Assembly: GCA_037042915.1 (NCBI GenBank)
Contig: CM073201.1
Span: 2,604,001-2,668,000, forward strand
Origin: Auricularia sp. M13
Taxonomy: Eukaryota > Basidiomycota > Agaricomycetes > Auriculariales > Auriculariaceae
Reading direction: 5' to 3'
DNA length: 64,000 nt
The notes under the pieces were generated by a model, which worked only from the letters and a program-made list of their open reading frames with translations, was not told where the DNA came from and searched no databases. Position 1 is the stretch's first letter; the number at the start of each line of letters is the position of its first letter. This document shows positions 1-11,745 of this stretch, piece after piece. The translations under genes and the position numbers were made by a program.

Positions 1-930
1 AGCGCCGAGCGCCTTCGCGACGGCCATGCAGAGCAGGCCGACGGGCCCCGCGCCGAACACCGCGATGCTCTGGTTCGCCCTGAACGCGCCGATGTTCGCC
101 ACGGCGTGCACGCCGACGGAGAGCGGCTCCATCATCGCGCCGTCCTCGAGCGACAGGTTGTCCGGGAGACGGTAGGCGAGGTCCGCGGGCAGCGTGTAGT
201 AGCGCCCGAGCGTGCCATCGACGGGCGGCGTCGCGGCGAACACCATGTGCGGGCACAGCTATGCCAGATGATATTCGTGAGTCTTGTCTCCGAATGGCTT
301 GCGACAGCGCACGCACTTCGTAGCGGCCGCTCTTGCATGCATCGCAGGTGCGGCACGACGCGCCTGGTTCCAGTGCGACGCGGTCGCCGGGCTTGACGTT
401 CTTGACCTTGGAACCAACTGCGCTATGTTAGCCTTATCGGTGATCAACCAACCGGTCAAAAAAACGCATGCACCTTTGTAAACGACACCAGAGGATTCAT
501 GCCCAAGCACCTAACATAGACGACGAGCAATGAGCTGTGTTGCGCAATGCGTGGCGATAGAATCGATTCTCACCATGGGCGAGTTGACGACGAAGTCTCC
601 AATACGGCCGTGAACGAGGAAGTGCACCTGCGATACATGAGGCTGCTGTCGTCGACACGAAAACGCAACATACATCGGAGCCACAGATTCCTAAGAGCCG
701 CAAATTCGATCAGCATTTGCATAATTGCGCATAATATCGCTAACTGCCTACCCGTCTTCTTGACCTCGATAAGCGCCTCATCGGGGCCCGCTGCAAGTCA
801 CGGTCAGTCTGCGTCCACTGGCAGGCGGCAAGGAAACGGGACTGACGCTCGTGCACGGGCCGCTCCTCGAAGAACACATCTTCAATGGCGCGCAGGACGA
901 AGGATTTGTTGTCCTTGAGGTCGCTCATGA
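1..930 (-). CDS. Xylitol/sorbitol dehydrogenase (zinc MDR family), 5' part
   Basis: NAD-dependent polyol dehydrogenase of the medium-chain zinc family, oxidising xylitol or sorbitol to the ketose in the cytosol. The start codon is at 930 (MSDLKDNKSFVLRAIED). Short exons splice in frame across introns near 865-800, 765-690, 665-635, 575-515, 495-420 and 310-257. Visible motifs are GICGSD (catalytic-zinc Cys), GHESSG (His-Glu zinc ligands), the structural-zinc cluster ASCRTCDACKSG with a fourth Cys before PHM, and the Rossmann loop VFGAGPVGLL. About the first 200 of a usual 350-390 residues are present; the rest lies beyond base 1. Xylitol and sorbitol dehydrogenases cannot be told apart from this half. 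A TATA-like CTATAATC lies about 25 bases before the start on the minus strand. Confidence 0.88.
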
Positions 931-1498
931 TGCTGGAGCAAGGAGGTGCGGAGGGATTATAGGCCTGAGGAAGCACTCCGGGCTCTCCACGCCATGACAC
1001 CCCGCTATTTGAAGGGGGCTGGCTGCACTGTGCACCGGGCCGCGACCCGTCGACATTGCGCGCGGGCATAAAATGGAGCTTCGCGGTCTGCACACCGATA
1101 GGACGGGTCGCTGCCGCTCAATGCACAGGAACGCTGCCAGTACCGGCGCGCGATCGCGCGACGCTTTGCTGCCTCATATCGCTGCCCCCGAGTTCAACGA
1201 AGGCAGGACCTGCCTACCTACTATAGCGCACTTGAACCGGGACGCCGCATCGGACTCTTGCCCACCGTGACCAACCCCAGAGACTTCGCCGTCATGGCAC
1301 ATGACCGTGGCGGCTGCGGGCCGTCGAGCCGCCGCTCAGCAGCGCGATCCGCCTTCATATCTGGCGAACGGACTCCCAGGCTTGACGCCTACTTCGAGAA
1401 CTTGCAGGCTATGATTATAGTGATAAGCGCGACGATTTGCTGTAGCGAATACTATACATAAAGGGGAACGAATCCCCAAGCACTCGTAAATCCGAAAC
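931..1498. other. Intergenic: dehydrogenase promoter and ERT1 3' flank
   Basis: No supported gene. The part next to 930 must hold the dehydrogenase promoter. The part next to 1499 is the 3' flank of ERT1. Short open frames here have no homology I recognise. Confidence 0.5.
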
Positions 1499-3357
1499 CT
1501 AAGATAACAGCGGCAGCCATTGACCTGCATCGGCGTCAGCAACATCCGTCTGAAATCCGAATGCGCACGTACCGACAACGATGTTCGGCAAGTCGAAAAT
1601 ATCGCGGCGAATGCTGAAGCAGAAGGCGCAGAGGACGGGCACGCCGGTCTTGGTGAGCAGCACGCAGTGTGTGTGCACGCTCTGCAGCGTGTTCTCGAAC
1701 GCGTGCGAGGCAAACTGCTCCCAATACTCGACGGCCGACTGGTTCTCGAACAGCTGCACCAGCATCAGACCGAACAAAAACGCCACAAGGCGCGCACCTC
1801 ATAGATGAACTTGCGCTGCCCGAGCAGCTCCTCGCGCGACCAGCCCGTCAGGACGCTGAACTCGACGCCGACGACGCAGATCTCGCCCGTACGGCGCCAG
1901 ACGACGGTGGGCGTGCCGTTGAACGAGATGAGCTTCTCAAGCTCGAGCACGGAGCGCTGGAAGCACTTCTCTACGAATACCTCGTCCTCCTCCGACAGCG
2001 GCACCTGCAGCGCGATCAGCGACGGCCGCAGCATCGCTATCGCGCGAATGATGCGTAGGATGTCGTTTTTCACGTAGCTGCGTCGTCCTCAGCCCACTGT
2101 GCGCAAATTGGAGGGTAAGACGTACCGCTCTTTCAGGTGGCGCATGAGGAAGTGGAACCCCTCGCGGTAGTCGTACGGCTTCGTCACGGAGCGGTAAACG
2201 GCGCTCTGCCGCGTCCTGCTGGGCGACGCTTCGGGCTGTTTCTCAGCCTGCGCTGGCGGAGGCGGCGTCTGCGGTTTCGGCGGTGATGGCTCGGCCGACG
2301 CAGAGAACGGCGTGGCGAACGCCATCGGTGCCCCAGAGAAGCTGCCACTCCCTGGGTCTCCCGGCGTGCTGAACGACGGCGTGGATCCAACGTCCTGCGG
2401 CGTGAAGGGCATGTACGCCGCGGGCCACGCCGCCGGCTGCTGCTGCTGCTGCGGGTCCGCGCCGTCCTGTGCGCCCGAGCCTAGGATGGCGGACATGATG
2501 CTGTACTCGAGGTTGACGGCCTGCGAGTCGAAGGTGTGAGTGGTGTTGAGCACGACATTGTTGAGCGGGTCGTTGGTGTTTGATGCCAGGTCTACAGCAG
2601 CATCAACGGGCGGGTGAGACGGTCATGCGGCAAGGGGGATGGACGAGACGCTTGCATGGGTCGTGCACGTTGGAGCCCGAGCCGCTGGCCTCGGGGCCCT
2701 TGAGGTCTTTCGATTTCTTGAGGTCTGCTGTTCGGGCATGAGCGGCACATGGTGAGGGTGGCAAAGGACAGACCGAGCTCTTCCTCGTCCAATAGATATT
2801 TCGCCTTCTTGCGGATGCCCTCGACACACGAGTCGGCCATGCCACGCTTGACACATCGCTGGCATGGGCGACCTGCAAAATATACCGTCAGCTGAGCTGG
2901 CTGGCAACACAATCACAGAGCCATGAAGCACTGTGGCAGCAGTCCTAGGAATGACAGCGGGTACAAAAGTACTGACGGCCCGTCTGCCTTTCCTGATAAC
3001 TCTAGCGGATGAGCGTGAACGGTACGGCGTCTCCGCCGTATCACATTCTCTGCCCAGCCTGGGTTGCCATGGACCGAGAACAAAACGCAAGACCGTGGAC
3101 GTACTGTCGTCGCAAGTCAAATGGGCCTTTTGGCAGTGAAAACAGGCTCGGTTGGCCTTCTTTTTCTTGGCCGCGTCGCGTGTGCGCGAGCCAGAATCGC
3201 CTTCGCGCTGCCGCTTCCTACTGCGCCCGCTGCCAGAGCCGGTGCTCGCGCTTGGCGGCGGCTCGAGATCCGTGACGCCGACGCCGGTGTCGATGGGAAA
3301 TGGCTGGTGCGGTAGCATGACTGGACTGGATGCGGGGCTTGCTGGTGCGCGATCCAA
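1499..3357 (-). CDS. ERT1: ERT1/AcuK-type Zn2Cys6 activator of gluconeogenesis
   Basis: Nuclear Zn(II)2Cys6 transcription factor with a PAS domain, the fungal regulator of gluconeogenic genes. Exon 1 (from 3357) has an Arg/Lys-rich stretch and [14 protein letters not shown]; after an intron from about 3110 to 2875 the finger continues [10 protein letters not shown], completing the six cysteines. A Gln/Pro-rich linker follows at 2150-2560. The conserved block then runs [51 protein letters not shown] and [12 protein letters not shown], ending GQWLPLLS at 1499. Internal stops near 2600 and 2095 disappear if introns begin at GTCTCG (about 2650) and GTACGT (about 2125); the first donor is weak. 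It neighbours the polyol dehydrogenase, so both map to carbon metabolism, though that may be chance. Confidence 0.9.
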
Positions 3358-4511
3358 GGCAATATCAAGCTGCCTTTATTGGATGCAAGTGCTCGGTGTC
3401 GGTCGGGTCAATTGGCTGCTACGAAAGTGAGTCGGTCCGGGTTCAAGAAACGGGCTCGCAGGCGCCCGTCTCATCAAAGCAAGCGCGCGGCTCTCTCCCG
3501 AGTTTCCACGACACCTCCATGCTGCGAGCTCAGCGCCTTCTGCAAGCTCAGAGTTCAGCTGGCCGGTTCTTATCAGCTGAATAACAGCCTGGACGCACTT
3601 GCAACGCGATTCTCGTACACTGACATCCAAGATGGAGCTCGCTGCGTTTCGGCGAGTCTACAACTGCCTTCGCGTTCGGTACTCAGGCCTACCTCGAACC
3701 AGACGCCAACGTCGTCTCTCGTGCCCGTCGGTCGCGTACAGCTTTGCTTTCTTACGTTTTATCAACCTGGAGACTGTCTGGACGTGCTGAAAAACACGTA
3801 TGACTCCCCTGTTGCACTCCTCTTCGACTAAGCGAACGAAGTCCATCGGTGTGGTCTCGAAAACTACGTTATCCACTATGGTGACTATACGCTTATTGGA
3901 AAAGGCGATTGAAATATGGCGTGGGACGTAGCACGCTGTTTCCGAGCATCGCCGTTGACCGCGAGGTCCCATAGTTCTCTCGAAGGCTTCTTGCTACATT
4001 ACTGACCAAGGCTACGCGATGCCACGCCCGACATCGCTCGAATCAGAGGCTGTTCAATGTGGAACTCTCAACTCTGCGCGAGCCCCGCGCAGTTTCAAAG
4101 TGCGCGCACCACAGGAAGCGCGATGCGCCGCTTCAGTTATCTGACAGTGTGCCTCCGGGTCTTGTGTTTAGAACATCCACAGCGTGTGGATGGTACCCTG
4201 GCGCGAAAGATCCAAGTTACCCTTCCTCAAGACAAGTGGAAGGCCTCCAAATACGTCCTTCGCCAGGGCCGGCGTATTCTTGTGCAGCTTTTCAATCTCT
4301 AGCATGCGGAAAATGTCGCTACACCAACTGCTCTGTGGATGCTGTGGTCTAACCGCATGTGGTATGCGACAAAACCATGGCTCGAAGCGAAATGAGGCGT
4401 ATATGAAGCGCGGTGCGTGGCCGACCACGCGAGTGGCCTTTATAATGGAGGGCGCGTCGTCTCATCGTCCCAGACAAACATTCCAAGGTCTTCCTCGCTC
4501 TCAAGCTTTCC
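3358..4511. other. Intergenic between ERT1 and the MYND gene
   Basis: This holds the divergent upstream regions of ERT1 (minus) and the MYND gene (plus). Two minus-strand open segments, 3658-3972 and 4168-4330, have protein-like composition (for example VFETTPMDFVRLVEEE) but no recognised domain and no convincing splice partner. They may be a decayed or lineage-specific gene. A TATA box (TTTATAATGG) at 4439-4448 serves the MYND gene. Confidence 0.4.
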
Positions 4512-5289
4512 ATGACAGCATTCGGACCCTGCGCCATCTGCTCGCAGTACACCACCAACTGGTGCTCGCGATGCCAAAACCGCTTCTACTGCTCCGCGGA
4601 ACATCTCCAGGCGGTGAGTTTACTGGTCTATCCTACTGTTGATTGTGATCCTGACGACTCGGATGCTGCAGGATTGGCCTCAACACCGGTTCTCGTGCGT
4701 GGCCATTGCGGCTCCCGTCCCCGCCCTGCCGGACCCCCAGTCCAGCTACTCCCCGTACCCTCAGTCCAGCTACCCCCCGTACCCTCAGTCCAGCTCCTCC
4801 TCGTACCCTTCGTACCCATCGCAGAACGCAGCAACGCAACAGGTGTATCCCATCCCGCAGATGCCAACGCCAGCGTCCCCTACGGAGCCCATCGAGTCGT
4901 TCAAAGCTATTTACTTTCCGAAAGACGAGGAGAGCCTGCGCCTCGTCAACGTCGACTGTATGCCCGCCTCCCACCCTGACTCCGCTCCAGAGCCCGTCGT
5001 CTCGCCATTCCTTCGGACATCCGACTCCGGCGGACAAAAGCCTTTATCGTTCGTGCTCACGCAAGGCGTGTTGTCACGGCTTGTACGACCGCTTCAAGTC
5101 TGGTACTGTCCCGGATCGACCACCGAAAACCGTGCTATCCTGGATATGATGTCCAAAGCTCAGGCCCCACGTTCATGGAAAGGCGACGTCATCGTCATGA
5201 AGTATCGCGGCACCCGACGACGAGGCTACGTGCACGCGACACATGCCGATGCGTCCGACCTGATAGCATTCTTGAAGAACCAAAAGTAG
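4512..5289 (+). CDS. MYND zinc-finger protein
   Basis: Protein with an N-terminal MYND finger, a zinc-binding protein-interaction module. Exon 1 (4512-4613) and exon 2 (4672-5289) join over a 58-nt intron to give CAICSQYTTNWCSRCQNRFYC then HLQADWPQHRFSC, the full MYND Cys/His pattern within the first 50 residues. A Ser/Tyr/Pro-rich linker follows with imperfect repeats of SSYPPYPQ. The 130-residue C-terminal region is globular-looking and contains a predicted beta stretch and VMKYRGTRRRGYVH; I do not recognise it. Total about 239 aa. The TATA box is about 70 bases before the ATG. Short MYND-only proteins of this kind are common in agaricomycetes; the partner is unknown. Confidence 0.82.
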
Positions 5290-6481
5290 ATGACTCTCGA
5301 CTACCATCATCTTCCAAGTACCTCAGGCCCACCACCTTCAAATATCTGGTCTCATCTCTCTTTACTGTTCGAGTGAAGTTCCTATCTTGACAATCCATTG
5401 GTAGTTAGAATGATACCAACGCTGCCCTTGGCCTTAGAGTACTATTACGCACGTTCTCATTCAAAATTCTAATGCTTCCCCGCTTTCGCGTTCATGTTCG
5501 TTTTTGTGCAGCCTTCTGCTCAGCACGCCGGGCCGATCGCGAACAGGAGATTCAAACCCAGATTTTCGCCCTTGCATCTCTTCGCTTCACTTGCGCAATG
5601 GCTGAGTAGCCCACGAAACGCCGCGCTGTCGTAAGGCGTGCCGCGTGAGTGACAAACGTTTGGGATGGCACACGAATCTTCCCCGGTGAATGTGCCAGGA
5701 TCCCGATTTGTACGCCTTGTCCAATTTCGAATGCTCGTGCCTGCGCCTCTGGAAGCGTAATGTCGTTGCCAGCGGTATTCTCCAAGGCACAGCTCCCGCT
5801 GATATCTCCTCGTCTGCTAACTCTTGCGCTCGCCGACCAGCTTTTCTTCTTTGCCATCCCGATTCGACATTGACCTGTTATCGTGCACACTGTAATCAGT
5901 TGCTTCACGCCAACGTCCTTGGCCCTCAACCTCTCAGGCTCCTAATGCTTATTGCTTTCGAATGACCTGACTTTTTGGTGACTGGAGCGACCTAACGCAA
6001 TACTTGCAGCTATGACCGCCTGGATCCTGACTACTCCGCCTGTTTCCCATCCCGTTCCCGCGTGAACTTGTCTATCTCCTGTATAACAGCGATCCACTCT
6101 GAGTACCTGTACTGTGCCTGACGACGTAACGCGGGATCGATTTTGTTTCCGCCTCACCGTGGTTAGCTTTGCCCATACGGGCCCGAGCACTCTGGTCCTT
6201 GGAGTCCGCTCTTGTTAACCACGACGTCATGGCGTGTGCGTCTACTCATCACCGAGCTCAAAGCTCGACGCCTCTCATAGCTGCTGCAGGCGAGCATAGC
6301 GCTCGGCTCTAGGTGCTATGTCCGAACCTGTGCGCCGGACCCACACTTCGACGCTTCGTGCCTGCATTCTGCGCTTCGCCACCTTGTTACATCGTGGTCG
6401 TCGATGGGTATAAAATGGACCGTAGCGCTGCAGGCAGCGCCCATTCTGCACTCACACGCACCACAGCCGTAGACGTCCGCG
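5290..6481. other. Gene-poor spacer
   Basis: Downstream flank of the MYND gene and promoter of the next gene, with a TATA box GTATAAAATGG near 6408. A minus-strand open stretch of 125 codons (5552-5929) starts plausibly but has no domain, no TATA box that I see and no intron support, so I do not call it. Confidence 0.4.
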
Positions 6482-7579
6482 ATGTCTCAACGTCCCACAT
6501 CCCGCCCAACTCGCAGTCAACCTCATGCGCAACCAAAGGTGCGCACTTCGTGTGATATTAACGCTTAGTCCATGCTCATGCTATCTCAGCTGTCGAATAA
6601 ACCGGTTGCGGCTCGGGATGAATCGGACGAGGAGTACGCGACCGCGGACGAGGGGAGCGATTCTGAGGAGATGAGGGTCGTGATCAATTGCACCATCCCG
6701 TTGCGACTCAGGACGCGGCAGCATGCATTGGCAGCTACCGCCCCGTTGCAAAGACTGGCGCGCACAAACTCACTGCCGCCTCAGAAGCCCTCCACTATGG
6801 CATCGGTGCCGCTTCCGCCTCGGCCCCGGCCCAGTCAGCATCAGCCGGTCAATGCTCCCCACCCTGTGCAGCCCGTTCCGAATGCCTCGGTACCCCTTCT
6901 GCTCCGGAAGGTCGATCCTAGTCGGGTTACAACGTCCACCACGGTCGCTGCCATTCCATTCCCGACGCAGTCCCGGGGTCGCCAGGACTCGAACCAACTT
7001 GACACCCGTAGGCCCGGGGACAGGAACAAGCCTCTTCCGCGTTCGCCTTCTCCGGGAAAGCGCAGGCTCTCGTTTGAGTCTACGGCATCATACAGCTCAC
7101 TCGACACTCAGTCACCGGGGCTCGCGCTTGAACGGAAGCGGCACCTGATCTCCGAGTACAACAACTGCATCCAAAGTGCGAGGGAGTCAATGGAGGCGCT
7201 GGCATTGGGGCGCAAACCGCAGTACACGTTGACGGACCCGAACTTGCCGTTCTACGAGACGAAGCGCAAGATCAAACAATCCGAGGCGTTTGAGAAGGCC
7301 AGGGAGATTTTGATCGACACCAAGAAGCAGGCAAGGAAGGTCGGTGAGCGTGTGCGGAGGAACTCGCTCGACGTATACAATGGCGTCTATGATGCGAGCT
7401 GGGAGGTCAAGCTTGCCGCCCGGTCCGCAAAGAAGGAGGTCAAGAAGACTGTCGGTGGTCTCGCCCGGAAGGTCTCTCAAGAATTTCAGCGGGGGTCTAT
7501 GGAGTTGCGTAGGGTTATCAGCCGCGATAGCTTTGGTTTCTCGAAGTCGGATAGCCGGGCGACACAAAGCTGTCCCTGA
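6482..7579 (+). CDS. Basic, Ser/Pro-rich protein of unknown function
   Basis: Not recognised. I place the start at 6482 (MSQRPTSRPTRSQPHAQ) because a TATA box lies about 70 bases upstream and a 51-nt intron (6539-6589, GTGCGC..CAG) joins it in frame to the long exon 6590-7579. The protein is about 349 aa. It has an acidic patch early (DESDEEYATADEGSDSEE), a low-complexity Pro/Ser middle, then from about residue 225 a charged, probably helical C-terminal third (KRKIKQSEAFEKAREILIDT; KLAARSAKKEVKKTVGGLA). No signal peptide or membrane segment is seen. It could be an adaptor or a nuclear/cytoskeletal protein; nothing here decides. Confidence 0.65.
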
Positions 7580-9432
7580 ATGGCCTTGTTCTTTCCCATA
7601 CTCGCGATAATTATGATCATTAGCGTTGCACGCCTCTGACCTCCTTCCTCCCTACTAAGTACAACATGACTATGCACACTGTCACACGATCATCAGAAAA
7701 AGCACAATTTCATTGAATCATTCCAACAGCTCTTCCAACTGCGTCAAGTACAAGTTAGCTACGCGCTCGAGAAACACGTTAAGGAGGTCGCGAACCTCGT
7801 CGCGCAGTTCTTTCCGCTGGGCGAGGCGTTCAAGGATGGCATTCCCCAGAACGTTCAACGAGGACGCCGTGGCGTCGTTCCCGAAGGGCTCCGTCAAGGG
7901 CCTCGTTCACACCCGCGTAGGCGACGGCCCGTGGACGTACACCAAGGCCTCTGACCACCTCCTTGACGAGCATGGGCAACGCAAGACCCTTCATTGACAT
8001 CCTTGTAGAGTAGCTACGGTGACGAAGCGAGTTTTGGTTTGTCCGTGCTCTTGAGGGCGCTCTTGAGCACATCTTGCGAAATTCAAACTACTTCCACATC
8101 GCTGGAATGCCTCGTGTTGGCATGATGGACGACGAAGAGGAACATTGCGTGAGGAAGTTGTATTGATGGGAAGGGCTAATAAAGGGCAAGCAATAACGAG
8201 GTCGAGTTCAGCAAACATACAGCCGCTAGCGTAACCAGGTGTACGAGTGTGATTCCTGGTAAGAGGTCAGCAGAACGGTAGAAGGTGCCAGATGGGGTAG
8301 GGAAAGGTGATGGTGTGCTCAGTAGGAACAATTGTGGTAGAAAAATCTGAGGTCGTCATTAGGTGTTCCGGAATCCCGTGGTTCTCATCGTAGCACAGAT
8401 GTGATAGACTGTGGCGGGGGCCGAGGCAGGGCGTTGAACTCACCAGGACTCGGACAAAACGACGAAAAGTGCAAATGAGTCGGAACGAAGGAGAGAAGGT
8501 CAAAATGTTTTGAAGCTCCGCGCTGCCTCTTCAGAACACCCGTTCTGCTGTGGCCACGCTGTCCCCTTTCTGGTCGGCCTACCGCCTCGCTTCGCAATCA
8601 AGCTGTGCGCTGTAGTTTCTCAGAACGAACTGCATTTCCTACTGAGGCCTGGCCGTCGTATTGGCTGTCTATGTGGTGGCCGCTTTTGAGCCCGGGGGTA
8701 CACGCAATGTGACTTGGGACGATGTATAGTTGTGAGTGTTGCCTGTTTTGTCTTAGTCTCGCACTGTGTCAGTTGGACTGCTGCTGCGTTCCGGAGGCCT
8801 GCTCTGGACAGACCGACGCTCCAGTGTCGGGCCTGTATAATCTCGCTTTGCTAGCGCCATGGTTTCAGTGATTCTTCACCTCCTATCACGTTTGACCATT
8901 GGCGCTTTAAGCCGACTTTATTGCGACTCTCTTTGCTATCTTCATACTTACAACGGCACCTTTGGAAATCTTGGGCGCAAGGTGGTCTCGGATCGGCATT
9001 AAATTTAATAGCAAAGTAGCACTATTGGCACCTTCTGAAGCAACAAGCCATCCACACCAAGATGGAACCAGAGCGCAGGGTACTACGGAAGAAAGTACTG
9101 CAGTGCGTCGGTTCTGTTGCCAGAGGCGCCACACGAGACCTCCGCATCTAGCCCCAGAGCGTCTGCTCTGAGGAAAGATGGGAACGCATGATTGGACCTA
9201 TGCAGCTATAATTGTCATGGTAAGTGCCTTTCTCTCTGACCGCGACCAGAAACAATAACATCGGTAGAAATCGGTATAGCAAACATCTGGCCCCGCTTTC
9301 TTCTTTGGCCACTGCAAATCCCTCGTCTCCAGATTCTCCTGGTGATACGGAGGCCTACGGAGGACACGGCGTATCACAAAGTATCGTCAATCCTATAAGA
9401 CAATGGTAGGTGGACTTGCTCCAGGCTAGCCG
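7580..9432. other. Long spacer with a possible decayed coding patch
   Basis: Between 7740 and 7990 one plus-strand frame is strikingly protein-like (LEKHVKEVANLVAQFFPLGE), and another plus frame takes over after 7850. The opposite strand is open in parts as well. No start, intron or domain is convincing, so this may be a gene relic. The rest (8000-9430) shows nothing I can support. Confidence 0.3.
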
Positions 9433-10514
9433 ATGACCATGCACATCCTCACGAACCTCCTAGTTCCCCTTGTCGCCATCCTTCATGTGCACGCGATTAC
9501 TCTCACCGTGAGCAGCATCTATATGCTCACGGTCGGCAACAAGGCTCTCACCCAGCCATCGGCGAACTCAACGATCATAACCACGGCCGACATCAACACC
9601 TCAGCTTCGAATCAAATGTGGTCAATCGTTGTGAATAGGCAACACCAGGTCGTAACTGTTCAGAATGTCGGGACACTACAATTCATGGTTCCAGCTGCTA
9701 TACAAGCCACTGTTGTCGCCTCATCGCAGTCGTTTTCCTGGAATCTCGTCACGGTCTCCCAAGAAAACCTGTGAGTTACAGACTACCTTGCATGACTGGT
9801 CGATTGTAACTCTCACGTCTTCGATAGCATGTGCGTCACCATATCAGCGGGCCTTTGCATCTCTGTTGTCCCTTCCACGGGCGCACTTGTTATGGCGTTG
9901 GAAAAGTGAGCTTATTCTCGGATCACCTCGGGTTGCGTTGAAATTTACGGAGACTGTAGCCTGGACGATCCAACCCAGCAGTTAAACGCTGTTCCAATGC
10001 CACCCCCGAACGGCGGCTACATGATGCACAATGAAGCCCATAATACCATACTAGGCGCTGGCTTCCCTATCAGCCCAGTATTCCAGGACGCGTTCCCCGC
10101 GACGGACAGGCATGACATTGTGCGCATGCCGTTTGTCGCATGAGCACGAATTGACGCGTTTTGAACGATAGTGGTTTGTCGATCGCGAGGGCGCCACTGG
10201 GTCGGAAATCGGCAACTTCGACACGAGTGCTAGACTCAGCGTCAACGGTTCCAGCGTCCTCGTGGGCGCATCTCAGGTCCTGTGGACTTGGATCTTCGTT
10301 CAGGGCATCGGCTCGCTTCTGGTATCCCCCAACGCACCATCAGGAGAATTGGAAGTACTCGCTGTGGGGCCAAACCTTGCGAACGCCCAGCTGAGCCTGG
10401 CGATCAGTGCGTGAGTCTGCCCGCTTTCAGGTCCGCGGAAAGTCGGCTCATGCTCCAATCAGGGATGCGAGCTGGGTGTTTCTTCCGGTCAATCTCGAGG
10501 ATTTCGAGCCCTGA
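9433..10514 (+). CDS. Secreted beta-rich protein of unknown function
   Basis: Five exons (9433-9770, 9828-9905, 9960-10119, 10172-10410, 10463-10514) separated by introns of 52-57 nt keep one frame for 288 residues, which strongly supports a gene. The N-terminus (ILTNLLVPLVAILHVHA) is a clear signal peptide. Residues 25-115 have alternating strands and a ricin-B-like look (ASNQMWSIV; QHQVVTVQNVGTLQF), suggesting a beta-trefoil-like fold, but no QxW triplet confirms it. The second half (FVDREGATGSEIGNF; ARLSVNGSSVLVGASQ) also seems beta-rich. No catalytic motif is seen. An extracellular carbohydrate-binding role is only a guess. Confidence 0.7.
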
Positions 10515-10991
10515 ATAGGCGGCGGAGAGATCCTTCCGCCGTCCTGTGAACTCTGGTGGATCCAAAGGAATCATCATGAAAGTCTAAGAAATGAAGTGTA
10601 CGAATATATCATCGTCAGCGGGCCGTCCTCTCAAAACTATAGTATTGCGGAGATGAACCTCATTGTCCAGCATCGAACAGTGAGGGCGAGGGTTGGCGCC
10701 TTCCCAGGCAGCCACAACAAACTATCTCAACTTGTAGCAGTCAAAGTCACGGCTTCAACTGTGGGGTTCAGATACAGATTTCCACCTGGCGTTCATGCAG
10801 CTCGTTTTGGACACATATTATCATCTCTATGGTTCACTCAGAGGACAATCAGTACCCTTTGCAGAATAACTTATTTCTACTTGTGGCTAGCAGCGAAAGC
10901 ACGATTTCATTCCAAGTGATCTTAATGGATACATGAAGGCAGACAGCAAGAGATCGATAATACAAAAGGAACTGGGTAGTTCGACGCAAAA
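10515..10991. other. Convergent 3' flanks
   Basis: Converging ends of the secreted-protein gene (plus) and the Hsp20 gene (minus). A 107-codon plus-strand frame at 10596-10919 shows no domain and no promoter signal. Confidence 0.4.
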
Positions 10992-11525
10992 TTAGTTGAT
11001 GGCGATGCGCTTCGCCTGCTGCTCTGCTGTCGTCTTCGGCCAGGTGACGGTCAAGACGCCCTCATTGAGCGAAGCCGAGATATCCTCAGCCTTAACGCCC
11101 GTGGGGAGCGGCACCGCCCGGGAGAACTTGCCAGAGCGGCGCTCGCGCACGAGGTAGCCGTCCTTGTTCTCCTCGGAAGAGGTCTCGACCTGGCCCGAGA
11201 CAGTGAGACGGCCGTTGTGCACGTCGATGGTGATGTCGTCCTTCTTCAGGCCGGGCAGCTCGAACGTCGCGGTCACAAGGTTATTTTCCTTGTTCTCGTG
11301 CACGTCCATCCTGTGGCAGGTGTTAGCATGAAGTCACTTTGCGCAGCTAACGAGACAAGGAACATACCTTGGCCTGAAGCCACGGGAAACTTGCGACTGG
11401 TCATCGCTGCTGCCGCCCTGGATGCGCGGGCGGTTGCTAGCACCAGTAGGGAGGAAGCCATTGAAGGCCTCGTCGAAGACGCGGTCGACGTCGTCGAAGG
11501 GGAACGAAGTCCAGAAGAGAGACAT
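10992..11525 (-). CDS. Small heat-shock protein (Hsp20/alpha-crystallin)
   Basis: ATP-independent chaperone that holds unfolding proteins in the cytosol. Exon 1 is 11525-11368 (MSLFWTSFPFDDVDRVFDEA), the intron is 11367-11311, and exon 2 is 11310-10992, giving 158 aa. The alpha-crystallin domain occupies residues 54-158: NNLVTATFELPGLKKDDITI, NGRLTVSGQVE, and the hallmark GVLTVTWPK near the end, which matches the family G-V-L-T-V motif. The short N-terminal arm is typical of the 16-18 kDa class. Its promoter carries heat-shock elements and a TATA box. A decayed partial copy lies at 29.6-30.1 kb. Confidence 0.93.
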
Positions 11526-11611
11526 GTCGTTCGAGTGTTTGAGTAGAAGTTGTGAGTCGCTAGGCGAATGCGTTTGTCAAGTTCTTGCTGAGGTACTACC
11601 ATCTATACAGT

Positions 11612-11740
11612 GCGGGTTTATATAGAGTCCAGGGCGGGTATTCCAGAAGTATCGCGGGACGCGTGTGGGACGCTCTGGAAAATTCCGCGGCTTCGGTGCC
11701 ACCTTCGCGCTTGGTGTCGTTCATTCGCGAATATTCCTTC
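11612..11740 (-). promoter_or_regulatory. Hsp20 promoter: TATA box and heat-shock elements
   Basis: A TATA box (CTATATAAACCC on the minus strand) lies near 11613-11624. Upstream are alternating TTC/GAA units with two-base spacing: TTCCAGAA at 11641-11648, GAAAATTC at 11678-11685, and TTC-GC-GAA-TA-TTC at 11724-11736 with a further TTC at 11738. These fit the heat-shock factor consensus, so heat induction is likely. Confidence 0.8.
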
Positions 11741-11745
11741 AAAAT

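Noticed and set aside
2075-2110. Apparent frameshift in ERT1
   Set aside because: A GTACGT donor and GACGCAG acceptor remove the conflict and restore the family sequence (HLKERY joined to VKNDILR), so it is an intron.
9433-10143. Shorter secreted protein stopping at 10143
   Set aside because: A 52-nt intron (10120-10171) removes that stop and extends the frame to 10514 over two more well-formed exons.
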